Assembly: GCA_958295665.1 (NCBI GenBank)
Contig: OY282560.1
Coordinates: 256,041,368 to 256,105,367, forward strand
DNA: 64,000 nucleotides
Origin: Tipula vernalis
Lineage: Eukaryota; Arthropoda; Insecta; Diptera; Tipulidae
Direction: 5' to 3'
This document shows positions 21,934 through 33,883 of this stretch, piece by piece. The notes beneath the pieces are model-generated. The model did no database searches, was not told the origin of the DNA, and saw only the letters and a program-made list of their open reading frames with translations. Each line of letters begins with the position of its first letter. The first letter of the stretch is position 1. The position numbers and the translations under genes are program-made.

Positions 21934-24190
21934 TCAGTCCTGATGAACTAAATCAAGCGGCTTCGTTCTCTTCAGCCGTCTTGTCACTGCGCTGTCGACG
22001 TCGTTGACAATATGTTGAATATCCGTGTTTTCATGGAGTTGTAAACGCTGGATATATTTTTTGGCATTTTTTGTGATTTCTTCGTTGACAGTTTCCATCT
22101 TTAGATCCCTATGTAGATTATCGTTTCTAATACTATATACCAAGGTGCATTGACAATACATCGCAGTACTTTGTTCTGGAACGTTTGTATAATTTTAACG
22201 TTCGTTTTCTTTGTGCATCCTCAGAGCTGGATGCCATAGGTCCACACAGGCTTGAGTATTTGCCTGTATAAAAGCAGCTTATTGTAAATGGTAAGCTCAC
22301 TATTTTTTCCAATGAGCCAATACATTTTTCTGAACTTTATATCCAATTCTTACCGTTTTTTCTTGACATGCTCTTTCCATTTTAACTTGGCGTCGACCGT
22401 CATACCTAGGTATTTTGCCGTGTTCGCATGTGGTATTTCCTGCCTATTTATGTAAATAGGTAAGTGATCAACTTTTAGGTAGGTGAATGTTGTGTGAATT
22501 CCGCAAAGGTTGCAATATCTGTTTCTCCAGTAATAGGTATGTCTCTCGTATAAAGCAAATACAAGACTGGTCCTAGCACGCTCCCTTGTGGTACGCCTGC
22601 TTTAATTCTCTTAAGTGATGAGAACTCTCCTTCATATTTCACTCTGAAATATCTCCCTTCATTGTATGATTTTAATATCTCATAGAACTGCTTAGGAAGG
22701 TCGCGATGTAATTTATACTCCAGTTCTCGATGCCAGACTCGGTCAAAGGCCTGGGCAACATCAAGGAAAACTCCAGAACATACCTTTTTGTTTTCAAGCG
22801 TCTTCTCAATCACGTTAATGACTCTGTGTACCTGCTCTATGGTGGAGTGTTTCTCTCTGAAACCAAATTGATGCTATGGTAACAGGTGTCTTTCTTCAAT
22901 CAGAGGTCTCATCCTTTTGAGGAGTAATTTTTCGAAGAGTTTGGACAATGATGGCAATACAGATATAGGTCTGAATGACGTTTTCTCATTAGGTGGCTTA
23001 TTAGGCTTAGGTATCATAATAACTTATGCTATTTTCCACTGCTGAGGAACATATTTCTAAAAGCTGCGTTAATTATGTGTAGCAACTTCTTAAGACATTT
23101 TCCTGGCAAATTTTTAATAACTTTTCCTGTAATAAGTTCGTATCCAGGAGCCTTTTTTGCATTGAGGTTATGTCTGATTTCATTTTTGAGTTCTTTCATT
23201 GTAACTGGTTGTATGTCTAACTCATCTTCTTTTTGCATTAGAAAGGTATTTTCATCTGCTGTTTGTCTAGTCAAAGGTTGGAACGTCTCTTCCAGATGTT
23301 CAGCAAAAAGATCAGCTTTATCTTTCGAGCTTTTGGCCCAAGTACCATCTGCTTTTTTAATTCGCGGCACCTGCTCTTTTATTCTCTTTAGTCCCTTTGA
23401 GCCTTTCCATAAAGAATAATCGCTTTCTTTGTGGCCAGAAAGATTTATTAAATATTTGTTAAAGCTTACCGCTTTGGTTTCTTCTATTAACATCTGCTGC
23501 TTGTTTTTGAGCTGATTGAAGATAGTTTCGCTCTCCGGTGCTCGATTTCTATGCCAGATTTTGCGAGCTTTCCTCTTTTCTCTGACCAGATTTCTTATTT
23601 CCTGTGTATATGTTTCATTCTTGTGAGGTTTACTTTTGTCAGGGGGAGTGCTTTCCCATGCTGCGGTCTGAATATTGTTTATGAGCAGCTCTACTTCTCT
23701 TTCAAGTTGTGTTCGGTTTTTGATTGGGACTTGAAGATCAATACTTTCCTCAATTAACAATGCGAATTTTCCCCAATTAGTCTTCTCGCTTGTTAACCTT
23801 GGTGGCTTTTCTTTTTCAATTATTGTTTCACTGATCGTAGGTATGATTGGAGAATGATCCGAGGATAAACCATCATTATTTTCGATGTGGATATATGGTA
23901 GTTTTCTGAAATACCTCTGGCTATGAAAAAGTCAATCACGTCTGGTATTTTATTTGTATCCGTGGGCCAATAAGTATTTGCCAATAAGTAGGAATTCCAC
24001 TTGAATGAATTCGCAGTTTATTTGATATCCAGCTTCTAATATTTCTCTACCTTTAGGTGATATTAGTCTCGAACCCCAATGCGTATGTTTGGCATTGAAG
24101 TCTCCTCCTATGACGAAATTTGAGCCCATCATTTTGAGCATTGAGAGGTAATCATCCTTTTTAAGTTGATGCCTTGGTGGACAATATATC
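21934..24190 (-). pseudogene. LINE ORF2 relic: endonuclease and reverse transcriptase
   Basis: Read in reverse, an apurinic-like endonuclease fragment comes first (FVIGGDFNAKHTHWGSR near 24060-24120; its N-terminal half is missing). The long frame 23029-23760 holds the linker and start of the reverse transcriptase (DYSLWKGSKGLKRIKEQVPR, then NAKKAPGYELITGKVIK). The frame 22475-22813 carries FLDVAQAFDRVWH and GVPQGSVLGPVLYLLY. The catalytic FADD box is destroyed: the sequence runs FAEFTQHSPT into a segment from farther downstream, so about 70 codons are missing. The C-terminal end is at 21934-22161 (HRDLKMETVNEEI ... RRLKRTKPLDL), typical of jockey-clade proteins. Confidence 0.85.
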
Positions 24191-24229
24191 GCAGCAACCC
24201 GCAGCTTCTTGTAATTGTTTACACATGCT

Positions 24230-25027
24230 TATACTCCTTTTCTGTCACTCACGCTAAATTTATTGACATGTGTGATATTGATTGGTGGTGGTGGTTTTTC
24301 TTTCTTGGTCTTGCTGATAGTTGGTAATTGGTTTACCTTTGCTCCCGATATGTTCACACTAGTGTTCATTTCTGGGGACGACTCAGCTTTCCTTTTACTG
24401 GAATAATTTGCTTCCTGTGTTTTTTTGCTTTTTTAGAACCCGTTTTGATTTTTTCATTATCCAATTGGTCCCTCTTTCTAAATCTTCCTCGTCGGTTTGG
24501 TACTCAATTAAGTTAGCACATTCCGTTTCTTTGTTGTTGTTTTCCTGGTTTAGGGCTTCTACTTCAACCGAATCTTCATGACCAGTTTGGTAGTCCATCT
24601 TTAGATTATGTTTAAGGTTTTTAACTTCTTCTTCAAGAAGTTGTATGTGGTGCTGCTTCCATTGAATTGCTTTATTTAATTCTTTATTTTCTTGTCTAGA
24701 CTCGGCTAGATCTTTGATTACTTCCTCAGATTGAGGGTTATTATTAGTTACTTGGGACGCAGTCGCGACTGTCGCAGCTGTATTTAGTTGTAGTGTACAA
24801 CTACTTATATTTGGAACCTTTAGAATTGGTGATCTCAACATTTTCGTGCTCTTAGGAAAGTTGTTCCCTTTATTTTGCAATAGTTGGTCCCCCTCAGGAT
24901 CCATGGTATCGGCATCCAACGATGATGATTGATTTGATGCTGTTAGAGACGCATCCGTCTCGTTTTCTAATTTCGTTAGGTTATTATTATTATTATTTCC
25001 TATCATTTTTATTCCCACGAGTAGCAC
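24230..25027 (-). pseudogene. LINE ORF1 (Gag-like) relic, N-terminal part
   Basis: A 210-codon reverse frame (24395-25027) starts with an asparagine run and is acidic and polar. It includes a coiled-coil-like stretch (ENKELNKAIQWKQHHIQLLE, about residues 110-130). A frame change near 24410 lets it continue to about 24230 (KAESSPEMNTSVNISGAKV, then a proline run). The C-terminal zinc knuckles expected in jockey ORF1 are missing, consistent with the deletion that joins it to the endonuclease remnant. Confidence 0.65.
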
Positions 25028-25030
25028 GAG

Positions 25031-25425
25031 AAGTAAAGGTCACCCATGACAGAGCTCTGCATTATCATGGGAAGGCTACGGATTTAAACCGAACGTCGCC
25101 AAATTCGGAGTTCACAAAACTCGGTATGTGCTATCATCGTCGTTTGGGGCCAGATATCGGTCGCATGATTCTTCTAATGAATACCATCAGCCAATTTATG
25201 CTCATTCGTAGAGGTCCAACTCTCACACCTATACAAAACTAAGGGTCTGGTCCATACCCTGTACAACTTCAGGTTGACGGGATTTGCAAAGTATTTGGAC
25301 TTTACCAGTAGACATAGAGAGAACAAACCGCGATTGCCAGCGATTCCAGTGGCTGGGGTGCACTCACATCTCACATAGCTTTTCAACAATCCTTCACAGT
25401 TAAAAATGCCAACAAGCAAAATAAT
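25031..25425 (-). pseudogene. Remnant of a second LINE reverse transcriptase (C-terminal)
   Basis: A reverse frame at 25174-25419 contains LKLYRVWTRPLVLYRCESW followed by TSTNEHKL. This is the pattern after the reverse-transcriptase core in RTE- and R1/CR1-type LINEs (a tyrosine/arginine-rich segment, then CE-W-T). It directly abuts the 5' end of the jockey-like LINE. It is short and stop-ridden, so the clade is uncertain. Confidence 0.45.
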
Positions 25426-26470
25426 ATTATAACTAGGGATGAAAGGTAAGTAAGGAAGGCTACATCAATGATTTTTTGGAAAGCTGGAGAAAATTTGTTG
25501 ATTGTTTATATAAGGTTCAAAAGACCATAATCATAGGTTGTTGCTTTACAGACCTTTTAAGAAAATTGTTGTCCAATGCTCGACTTGCTCAAGCTACTTT
25601 CCATGAGTGCTCATTTCAAGAAATGTCTCAGTCCCGCTCTGTAAACGAGTTTTTAGGCCAACCGAAATCGTTGTTTTTTAGAAAGGTGTGATAAATGCAT
25701 TAATGTTGGAGGAGGTTACTTTGAAAAATAAAAGTATTATTTGTTATCATTAATTGTAAAAAAATATGTTTTATTTTATCGGCAGTTCAATTATTTAGAA
25801 TGCCCGTCGTACCATTTACTAAGAATGAAACATCATAAAATAAAACAGTCGTTTACAGTTATTTGAGGCGACATACGAATAATCTGCCCAAAACCAAATC
25901 GCCCAAAAATTTGGTAAACCATTTCTGAACAATTCTTCATTTTAGGTTTGGGCAGTTGTACTCGCTGTAAATATTAAATGAACAACCAAAAGCTGGAAAA
26001 GATTAATCATCACCTACATTTTAAAGTAACTATGATGTGATTAGGGTCGGTCACAAATGAACATTTTTTGTGCTATTTTGGGTTTGAACGATTGTTCGTC
26101 CCACTTTTATCTTATGTACTCGCATTTATTTATCTTGTTTCCGACAAATAATTATTTGTTTCGTTCCTTATTAACTTCGGTCTCGATTAATTATCTCCTT
26201 TGAAAAATAGTAGGGCACCTTTATTCTTTAGGAATTAAGATAATATGTAAACGTGAAAACTGGTAAAGTACCACAAGGTTTGTTACTTAAATTCCATTAC
26301 ATTATTTTCGACTCTCTTTTCATTTAGTTATTACATTTACATACATATTATCTTATTTTTTATAGAATAAGGCTACAGCTGTTTTAAAGCTCGAGCATAT
26401 TTTGTGTTTAAATAAAATTACGAAATTAATTAATTTTGAATCAAAAATTCAAATAAATTTTTCTTATGTT
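25426..26470. other. Non-coding, unassigned
   Basis: The frame at 25476-25691 has one hydrophilic stretch (RLAQATFHECSFQEMSQSRS) that may be an old transposon fragment, but I cannot name it. The remainder is AT-rich and featureless. Confidence 0.4.
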
Positions 26471-26474
26471 TTAA

Positions 26475-26776
26475 ATGACCTTTTTTAAACCAAATATGTG
26501 CTGTTTTGATCGATAACCTTTTGCCATTTTTCTAAAAAAAACATTATGCCATTACTGACGAAGTTCTGGGATTTCGGGGCAAAAAACTGAACCAAGTGAT
26601 TCCCACAGGCATCTTTTGAAGTCAACTTTACACCATTAAGCGAGTTTTGCAGAGAGCGAAATAAATGGTATTCGGACGAGCAAGGTATGTGACCCACTCT
26701 TTATGGCACGTTATTAATCTCTTCAATCTCTTCAGCGATTCGCAATTGGAAATTCGGGTTTGGTACCCAAACATCG
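26475..26776 (-). pseudogene. Mariner transposase, C-terminal half (reverse)
   Basis: Read in reverse from 26776, the segment begins DVWVP, then RISNCESLKRLKRLITC and KEWVTY. It then jumps to SEYHLFRSLQNSLN and ends in FFLEKWQKVIDQNSTYL, the conserved mariner C-terminus. The stretch between WVTY and the YHLF motif, which carries catalytic Asp residues, is deleted, and the frame shifts at least once. The N-terminal half lies at 28642-28998, separated by an insertion. The final 16 bp here (26761-26776) are repeated there. Confidence 0.8.
26761..26776. repeat. 16 bp direct repeat (target duplication), left
   Basis: TGGTACCCAAACATCG is repeated exactly at 28642-28657. In the mariner reading frame it encodes the DVWVP motif, which is single-copy in the gene, so the repeat marks an insertion. 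Confidence 0.85.
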
Positions 26777-28641
26777 GTTGGCGAGAGTTCGTCGCAGAGG
26801 ATAGTCGTGTTTTTTCTATCCTCTTCATAAAATTTAATTTTATTTTGTTTTATTTTTGTGTTTTATTTATATAATAATATGTATATACTTTATATACATA
26901 GGTATATAAAGATTAATTTTAAATTTTAAATTAAATTCTAATTAAATAAAATTTTAGTGTAATAATAATCAAAGTGTAGTGAAAATAATTAAAGTGTAAT
27001 TTTGGAAAATGCAATTCACCGGGATGCATTTGTCAGGCAATGTTTTTATTTTTGTAGATAGAAATGAAAAGTGCATGATTTGATATTTTGTGGATTGTAC
27101 AAAAAATCAAATTTTAATTTTTAATTACTAAAGTCTAATATTTAGATAGTATTGAAATAAATTTTAACTTATATAAAATAAGTCGCAGTAAATTTGGTAT
27201 TAGATTTTATTTTTACGCACACTTATTTGTATCCTTATGTTTGATTTTGTGTACATTGTACAATCGACACTAATCCATACTTATAATTTAGTATAAAAAA
27301 AGGGCCAACAATATGTATGTGTAGCTGTCTCGTTTACTCTTTGCACGTTTCTGTGAAGGAAGTGTGCGTGGTTTTGTTGGTTTTTGTATTATAAAGTAAA
27401 AACAACAACGAGAAAGAGAATCGTTGCGTTGACATGATATTCTAGACTTGTTTGCGTATTATTATTATCAATGTTTAAATTATATTATATACTTTTATAA
27501 ATCAATAGTTAATTTCAACATTATTAATTTCCTTTTTCTAGATTTGTAGGTATTTGCCGATTAGTTTAAATTTAATAGTATGGTTAAATATATATTTTCA
27601 ATTTTTTATTTTTAAATCTAGTTGTAGTAGGTAAACAATTAACTAACTATTTACAGGAGAACGGTAACTAATGGAACAAGTGCTGTGAATTTAAATTTTT
27701 ACTTTATAATTTAAAATTTTTAAACATTCTTTTAGAATTTTCACTTAGAGGTGGGAGAGTTTATAATTTTTATATTACTTGTATGTAATATATTGTGTTT
27801 TGCTCATTAATATTTATTAATTAGTAGTTTCTCTTCCTTAATTTGCTAATAAATAATTCAATTTTCAGAATATAACATAGTTCCAGAATCAAATATTAAT
27901 ATGGGGATTAAATTAATCCTGAATTTCAGAACTAGATTTTACTTTGATATTATGGTGTTTTATTAATTAAAATTAGTTTTCAGAGTTGCCTGGGAAATTA
28001 TATATTGATTTTATTTGTTGATTCTTGATATACTTATAGTACCTAAATGTATTATTGTTGATTCTAGGCGGTTGAGGTACTGTAACATTTTCATTTTTAT
28101 ATTGTTTATTATAAATTTTATAAAAGATTTGAATTTTTAATTATTTATTCTCTTTTTCTTGATCGGTAGGAAATTTATGATTGGATTCTTGTTGCCTTAT
28201 GTCATAATTATTTAATTAGATATAGAAGGACCATGAAAAATGAAATAAGCGCTGTTTTTGTAATCTTAGATTAGTAACTTAATTTTTCCTAAATAATTTT
28301 TCAGGTAAATTAATGAAAGGCGGAAAGGGGAAATTACAACATTAATAATTTTTAAGTCCTGATTTACATTTAGGGAGTACTGAGTATCCGGCCCTGGAGA
28401 TCATCTAATAATGTAGTTAGATTGTGCTGTCTTGTGCTAACATATTGGTACTAATAATTTACTAACTATCGATCGCATTGGTGTCTGCAACCGGGTCGAA
28501 TCTGTCCCAACTAATAATCCTATCCTATCGTTCGATTTTGTTATATGTGTACGGGTGTACGACATATGCCAGGGAGTCCGGGAGATCCTGCTATAATGCT
28601 TGGTCGTACACTCACAATCAATCAAATCAAATTAATTTATG
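26777..28641. mobile_element. Unidentified 1.87 kb insertion in mariner
   Basis: The 16 bp duplication delimits an inserted segment of 1865 bp. The left end is GTTGGCGAGAGTTCGTCGCA, containing GGATAG/CTATCC that can pair. The right end is ACTCACAATCAATCAAATCA. The middle (26850-28370) is extremely AT-rich with no coding frame. The last 270 bp are GC-richer. There are no terminal inverted repeats, no TG...CA ends and no clear poly(A). The long duplication favours a LINE/SINE-type target-primed mechanism, but the element belongs to no family I recognise. Confidence 0.65.
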
Positions 28642-28998
28642 TGGTACCCAAACATCGAGCTTCTTTTTGTATTCGGCCTTAAGCAAATAGTTAGTTCAAA
28701 ATTGTTTTTTGGTCAATGTTCAGTTCCGTAGCGATGTCATTAGATGAAATGTGCCAGTCTTCCTCAATATTTTAGGGAATTTTATCGACTTTTTCAACGA
28801 TTGGTCGACCAGAGCGCAGCGCGTTTTTAACATTAAAATTTCCAGACCGAAAACAGCAAACCATTTACGTCCTGCTTATTTTGATATAGCATCTTCACCA
28901 TAAACATTACACATTTTTTCACAAGCCTGCGAAGTGTTATCGCCTTGAACAGAATGATATTATAAAATGTAGAGAATTTTTTCAAAATTTTCGCTCAT
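28642..28998 (-). pseudogene. Mariner transposase, N-terminal half (reverse)
   Basis: The start codon is at 28998 (reverse). The frame carries the bipartite helix-turn-helix domain: MSENFEKILYIL, then KWFAVFRSGNFNVKNA (the W-F-x-R-F-x-S-G-x-F pattern of mariners), RSGRPIVEKVDKI, HISSNDIATELNIDQKTI, and finally KKKLDVWVP where the insertion interrupts it. There are in-frame stops at several positions. Together with 26475-26776 this was one element. Confidence 0.85.
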
Positions 28999-29212
28999 TT
29001 TCAAAACGCAATTACTTTCGATTGAATTGACAATTGTCACAGTGTTTATTTTTTTAATATCTATGAACTGTCACCTTTCAAGCGCTCTGTACTCTGACCT
29101 GATAGGATTAGTGAGTCATAGGACTCTAACGCGACCTACTGGGAAAAACGTCACAAACATTTTCCTAGACCTTTTTGTTCCTTATATGTAACAGTAATTT
29201 TGTTTATTCGGT
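28999..29212. other. Mariner 5' flank, non-coding
   Basis: This should contain the outer inverted repeat of the mariner. I could not match it convincingly to the opposite end near 26440-26474. Confidence 0.35.
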
Positions 29213-29216
29213 GTCC

Positions 29217-30947
29217 TGTAACGATTCGATGGTAGGCGAGGGGGCCACCAAAAAAATATAATATATTTGATGCCATGATTTGCCCACATCGTTATCAGAA
29301 TTGTTTGTTTATTTAAATAACTAGAGGCTTCAAAGGCGGACTATTTTACCTTGGCTAAAGCTCATCGGATGGGTGGGTGGAGAATGAAGCATAGTTAAAT
29401 CTTGCATTGCCGCCAAAGGAACAATAAGGATAGAAAAATAAAAATTCAGCACACATGGATACCCCTACTTACCCAACACGCAACTACCCATCATGGTCAC
29501 ATCCTATCTTGACAAACACCTATCTCATTGTGGTCTTAAATAATAATTAATAATAATAATTGAAAGAAATTGAATCGATTGCAAGTCCAACTTTTAATTA
29601 AATCATAAGAGAATTTTTTTATAAGTTCTTAGAGAAAAAAAAAATAATAATTATAAAAAAATTACAGAAATAAAGAAAATTTACAATCAGAAAATAAGAA
29701 TATAATGATTAGCCTAAGTTATTTTGGTGCACCGAAATAAATTTGAATTTAAAATTAAAAACTTAACTACCACCACCATTCGAACCTTAAGGGTTAATTA
29801 ATTAAAGTAATAATAAAGAGTTTAATAGTAATAATAATAACAATTTATGATAATAATTAAGAGAAAACCTGGTTTGATTGTTGATGATGTGTCTATAATG
29901 ATGACGACGATTATTGGGTTATCAGCTGAGATTTATTGATGTTACTGCATACTGCAATGCCATTATATTTCATTTTATTGGATAATATTTAACCGCATAC
30001 ATAATTGTAAACAGTACGATCGATGGTAAAGATGATATGGATTGTGTATACAGTTCGGAACACAATCTAGATTAACTGCGTGGATTACAGTATCAGTTGA
30101 TCTCAAAAATAATTTTGAACAATACTATACACCACAATGAAGAATGAATATCATGACTTATTCACAAATGGTTTTTATTTTTATTTAGGAATTTGCGTAT
30201 GGATTAACACTTGAATGAAAAATTATTATGTACATAGAGAGTTTATTCTTTCATTAAATGAGGCACTTATTAACATAAATTAATCCATTTATTGTTATGA
30301 TTATTTTCTTATTGTTTTTATTAACTGGTAACTTATTATTAAACTTAGTATTATTATAAAATTAGGTAATTTTAATTAACGACACCGTTATTTAAATTTA
30401 GAAAAAAAAACCATCAAAAAAACTATGCACTGACATTCGTTATTTTCAAGCACATTGAACTCAACCTCCTTGAGGTCGAAAAAAAAATCGTTCGATCACA
30501 CGGTTATCACTCACTAATAACGTAACAGTTTATTTATTGTTTATGTCTAAATTATTCTAGGATGATCTTAAAAATTAAATTTAAAATTTCTTAATCTAAA
30601 CTTAATTGTTAAAATTGTACATATTATTTATATTTAGGATTTATTTTAATTACATTTTCTTTATTTATTTGTAAATTTTCCTAAAACTTTATATTTATTT
30701 TTTTATATCACACTAAGATTATATATAGCTTATTATTACCAAAATTTTATTTTTATATTTGCACAAAACAATTCTTTTAATTTTTATTTTTGTATATATT
30801 ATTTTTAACTATCCATAGGACCTCACCATTTCAAAATCTTTCATCGACTCCCCGTTTTTTCATACCATCGTCATTTCAAACAAACCGATTCTATTTTAAA
30901 TCAGGGGTGGCCACCTTGCGCGTCATTGTAGCGATTTAATCGTTACA
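29217..30947. mobile_element. Candidate solo LTR (1731 bp)
   Basis: The ends are TGTAACGATT and AATCGTTACA, a 10 bp inverted terminus with TG...CA. They are flanked by a perfect 4 bp duplication GTCC (29213-29216 and 30948-30951). No long open frame is present and several AATAAA signals occur. An LTR left behind by recombination between two LTRs explains all of this. A DNA transposon with short inverted ends and a 4 bp duplication is the alternative. No internal domain or second LTR is seen in the window. Confidence 0.6.
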
Positions 30948-30951
30948 GTCC

Positions 30952-31760
30952 GTGATCTGCAATATGTAGTCGAGGGCCTCTGGTTGCCCGCTTTAAAATC
31001 CCCGCGAACATTAAAACAATTGTATTTTCCTCTATTATTAGAAATTATATCTGCAACAAATGTACATACATACATTTCTATTGCTCAGGCAAGAATTTAA
31101 TGTTAATTTTCAGGGTGCCCTGGGAATCCAATCTTTTAATATGTCCACACAAATTAATGTGATTGAAATCATCTGCCTATAAATTCTAATTTGAAGTTTT
31201 GGGGTTATTTATATTTAAAATTAACACTGAGGCCTCCTTTCGGAAGAATCTCAAAGTTGGCATTACATAAAGATTTTCCTACAATACATCATAATAATCA
31301 TTTTCCGAACATATATTTAGAAAAATAAACATTTCAAAATGGGCATGCAAAAATACTGAACATCGCTGACAGATATTTATCGGATAACTATGCTAATATT
31401 TCTGTTCTAATACAATGTGGATTATGGATTTATGGATTTTCTGAGTGTTATAGGTAAGTCATGTTAGAACTCAAAATCGATTCAGAGTGAATCGTTTATT
31501 GGGAAATAAATTTAAATGGTTGAAAAAGTCAGTGATTCACCAAAACCCTTAAAACCACCCGTACACGAAGGAACCGTTTCGAGTTTAAAACTATATTGGA
31601 AAAACTGAGCAACATACCCAAACATACTAAACACTTGTAAAGTCTATATTCTACTAAACATATCAAATAATATACGGTTATGTAAAATGAAAAATAGGGA
31701 GGATGTTAATGTGTAAGAAACAGCAAACTTGAAGTATTTTTTATGTTATACTAATGAACG
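30952..31760. other. Non-coding, unassigned
   Basis: A GC-richer stretch at 30952-31010 follows the candidate solo LTR. The remainder is AT-rich without recognisable frames or repeats. Confidence 0.45.
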
Positions 31761-31772
31761 ATAAATAACCTT

Positions 31773-32142
31773 TTTTAATGTTCTTATCTATATAATCTTT
31801 TCTGGGGCTCAAGGTACTCCCAAATCTTTCGCTGTTCATTTTTACCGTCCTACTTTTACGCAGTAGTAGATAAATCGAGGACTTACGGCTGTATAATCGT
31901 TTTGTTTAAACCACCTGCAGATTGCACTTCTTCATGCCAGCTTATATTGCTGACATGAAAAGTGGGTTGGCCCATGAATACTGCATTCTCAACAGGGGAT
32001 CTTAGTTGTCTTCATCTCCATCACCGCTCGTAATCAGACGATGAAAAATCTGTTTTGCATCCCGCTCATAACGGGATTCGAGAACGCGGTACCTTCCGAT
32101 TCAAATGTTGTAGCTTTAACCACAGAACCATTTGGTCGATGA
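31773..32142 (-). mobile_element. SINE copy C, full length, tRNA-derived
   Basis: The element is flanked by the 12 bp duplication ATAAATAACCTT (31761-31772 and 32143-32154). Read on the reverse strand, its 5' head is tRNA-like. An A-box-like CTGTGGTTAAAGC (32113-32125) and a B-box-like GTTCTCGAATCCC (32073-32085) are spaced as in tRNA genes and would direct RNA polymerase III. A body of about 270 bp shared with copies A and B follows. It ends in a short A/T-rich tail at 31773. A partner LINE is not identified. Confidence 0.85.
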
Positions 32143-32154
32143 ATAAATAACCTT

Positions 32155-33712
32155 GAAATGATTTAAATTCAGCATAATGTCAAATTCTCAAAAATAATCA
32201 GTCTACATTGTAAATATGTTATATCACTTTCTAAACAAACTATTAAAAGTTATTTTAAGATTTTATTATGTTTCAAATATGGCAGCTTTCATAAACATTA
32301 TTTTGAAATAATGATTCCAATTTACTCACCGAAAAAACGTTTTATAGCAATAAAATAGCACTAAAAGCAAGATTACGATATTTTTATAATCTTGTGCTAA
32401 ACAAGTATGTACCTGATTATGGATTTGAGCTTTTTCTTATGTTTAAATTTACTGCCGTACCGCTCCAAAAGTTCTGCAATTATATAGAACCCCGTTTTAA
32501 TCCAATAGAAGTAGATTTCCTAAAATAACGTTTTTCTGCTATAGATGTTGTAATTAAAAATTTTTTATGATACTCGTTCGTTCTTTAGAGTGGGCGAGCG
32601 AAAATTTGGAAAAGAAGCAATTACTTAAGATTTAACATTTTGTACAACCACTATTACATAGATAAACTAACGCTTAACCTATGCCCCGGGTCAGTATCTC
32701 ATAAACTTAACACGATACAAGTAGCAATTTTATAAAAACATAATCTACAATGATTTATGATCTCATTTTATAAGTCATCTACCATTTTGCTTATTTTGTT
32801 TCTGATGAAAAAAATGCTTTATGCCACTATATTTCACTCTTCATAAAGTTTGAAAAATCAATAATTTTTTAATCATAACTGAAAAGACAGACATCACGGT
32901 AACTTAAGAATTTTTTTATGAGAAAAAAATGTTACAAAGTAGATATACGTTAGGAACAACAAAATTTCCAAAAATTTTGTGACTACAACGATGTATATTT
33001 TATCGATTCAGTATTTTAATTTTAATACAATTATTAACGAGTCCCTGATTTTATTATGTGGTATATTTCAATAAAATTTCCAGAAACATTATTACGATTA
33101 CATTTCTTTAGACAACAATAAAATAAAAAAAAATACAAAAGAAATGGTTTTAATTTTTTAAATATTAATTGTGTGTAGATTATTATATAGATTAAGGAAT
33201 TTTTGCAAAATTGAACACCATTGAACACATACTATAATCTAAATATACTTATGTACATATATAAATTGTTTAACGCATAATGATAAAACGCTAAATAAAA
33301 TGGGAAACATGATATCCTCATTAAACGTTTAATTATGTAATTCTTAAGCGAGATATTTATAACACAAGGAGCCTGTTAAATTTTAATTAACAGCAGATAT
33401 GACTTTATGTAAATTTAATTACGTGCTACGTTATAAACATAAATTAACGGTAAAAGTAATGAACGGTAATTTTTTTACCCTGCTTGCTTTAATTTCTCTT
33501 TTTTATTTTTGGATATGTTTTTACTCTTGTCTTTCTTTAATAAAGCCATAAAAACCGTCTTGAGTAATACACTCATACATATATCATATACACATGTTCT
33601 AAGATAAAAATGCTGCTTTTTTTATACTAAAGTGGGAATGTTATTCAACCGAATGTTATGGAAACCATTGATTTGCTTTCGTTTATTATTTTTAAAATTT
33701 GAATTTACTTAC
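32155..33712. other. AT-rich non-coding, possible intron
   Basis: This lies just downstream (reverse orientation) of the guanylyl cyclase exon at 33713-33795 and is probably intronic. I looked for the next exon (a GLY-x-S/N-D segment) and did not find it. Confidence 0.45.
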
Positions 33713-33795
33713 TTTGTTAGATCATCCAAATTCATAACGCTAGGATAACATTGGAACAAGATTAAATCTGATTCTGCAATGTAAACCATTTGGCC
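33713..33795 (-). CDS. Soluble guanylyl cyclase exon (downstream of pair)
   Basis: This 83 nt exon has consensus borders: an acceptor ending TTTCAG just upstream and a donor GTAAGTA downstream. It translates to [20 protein letters not shown] followed by MNLDDLT. This is the highly conserved segment of the regulatory domain that precedes the coiled coil and catalytic domain in soluble guanylyl cyclases, which make cGMP in response to NO or O2 ligands. It joins in phase to the exon at 33884-34052. The reading frame carries two extra bases into the next exon, which is not visible in the window. It belongs to an invertebrate soluble cyclase gene whose subunit type I cannot assign. The catalytic domain is not seen, so the copy could be a fragment. 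Confidence 0.82.
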
Positions 33796-33883
33796 CTGAA
33801 ATTATACGGAATAAAACGAAAAATTTATTATTGTACAAATATAAAATATTTATCTGAATATTAAGATAATTTATCTTCTTTAC

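Larger units (their letters stand above)
21769..25030 (-). mobile_element. Jockey-like non-LTR retrotransposon, internally deleted
   Basis: This is a reverse-strand LINE ending in a T-rich tract (21769-21806, the poly(A) tail read backwards). ORF1 remains lie at 24230-25027 and ORF2 remains at 21934-24190. There are at least two internal deletions: between ORF1 and the endonuclease, and inside the reverse transcriptase after the FA of the catalytic FADD box. Several stops and frameshifts add to this. It cannot retrotranspose. Confidence 0.85.

Noticed and set aside
23075..24516. Forward frames opposite the LINE at 22-25 kb
   Set aside because: They are antisense shadows of LINE ORF1/ORF2.
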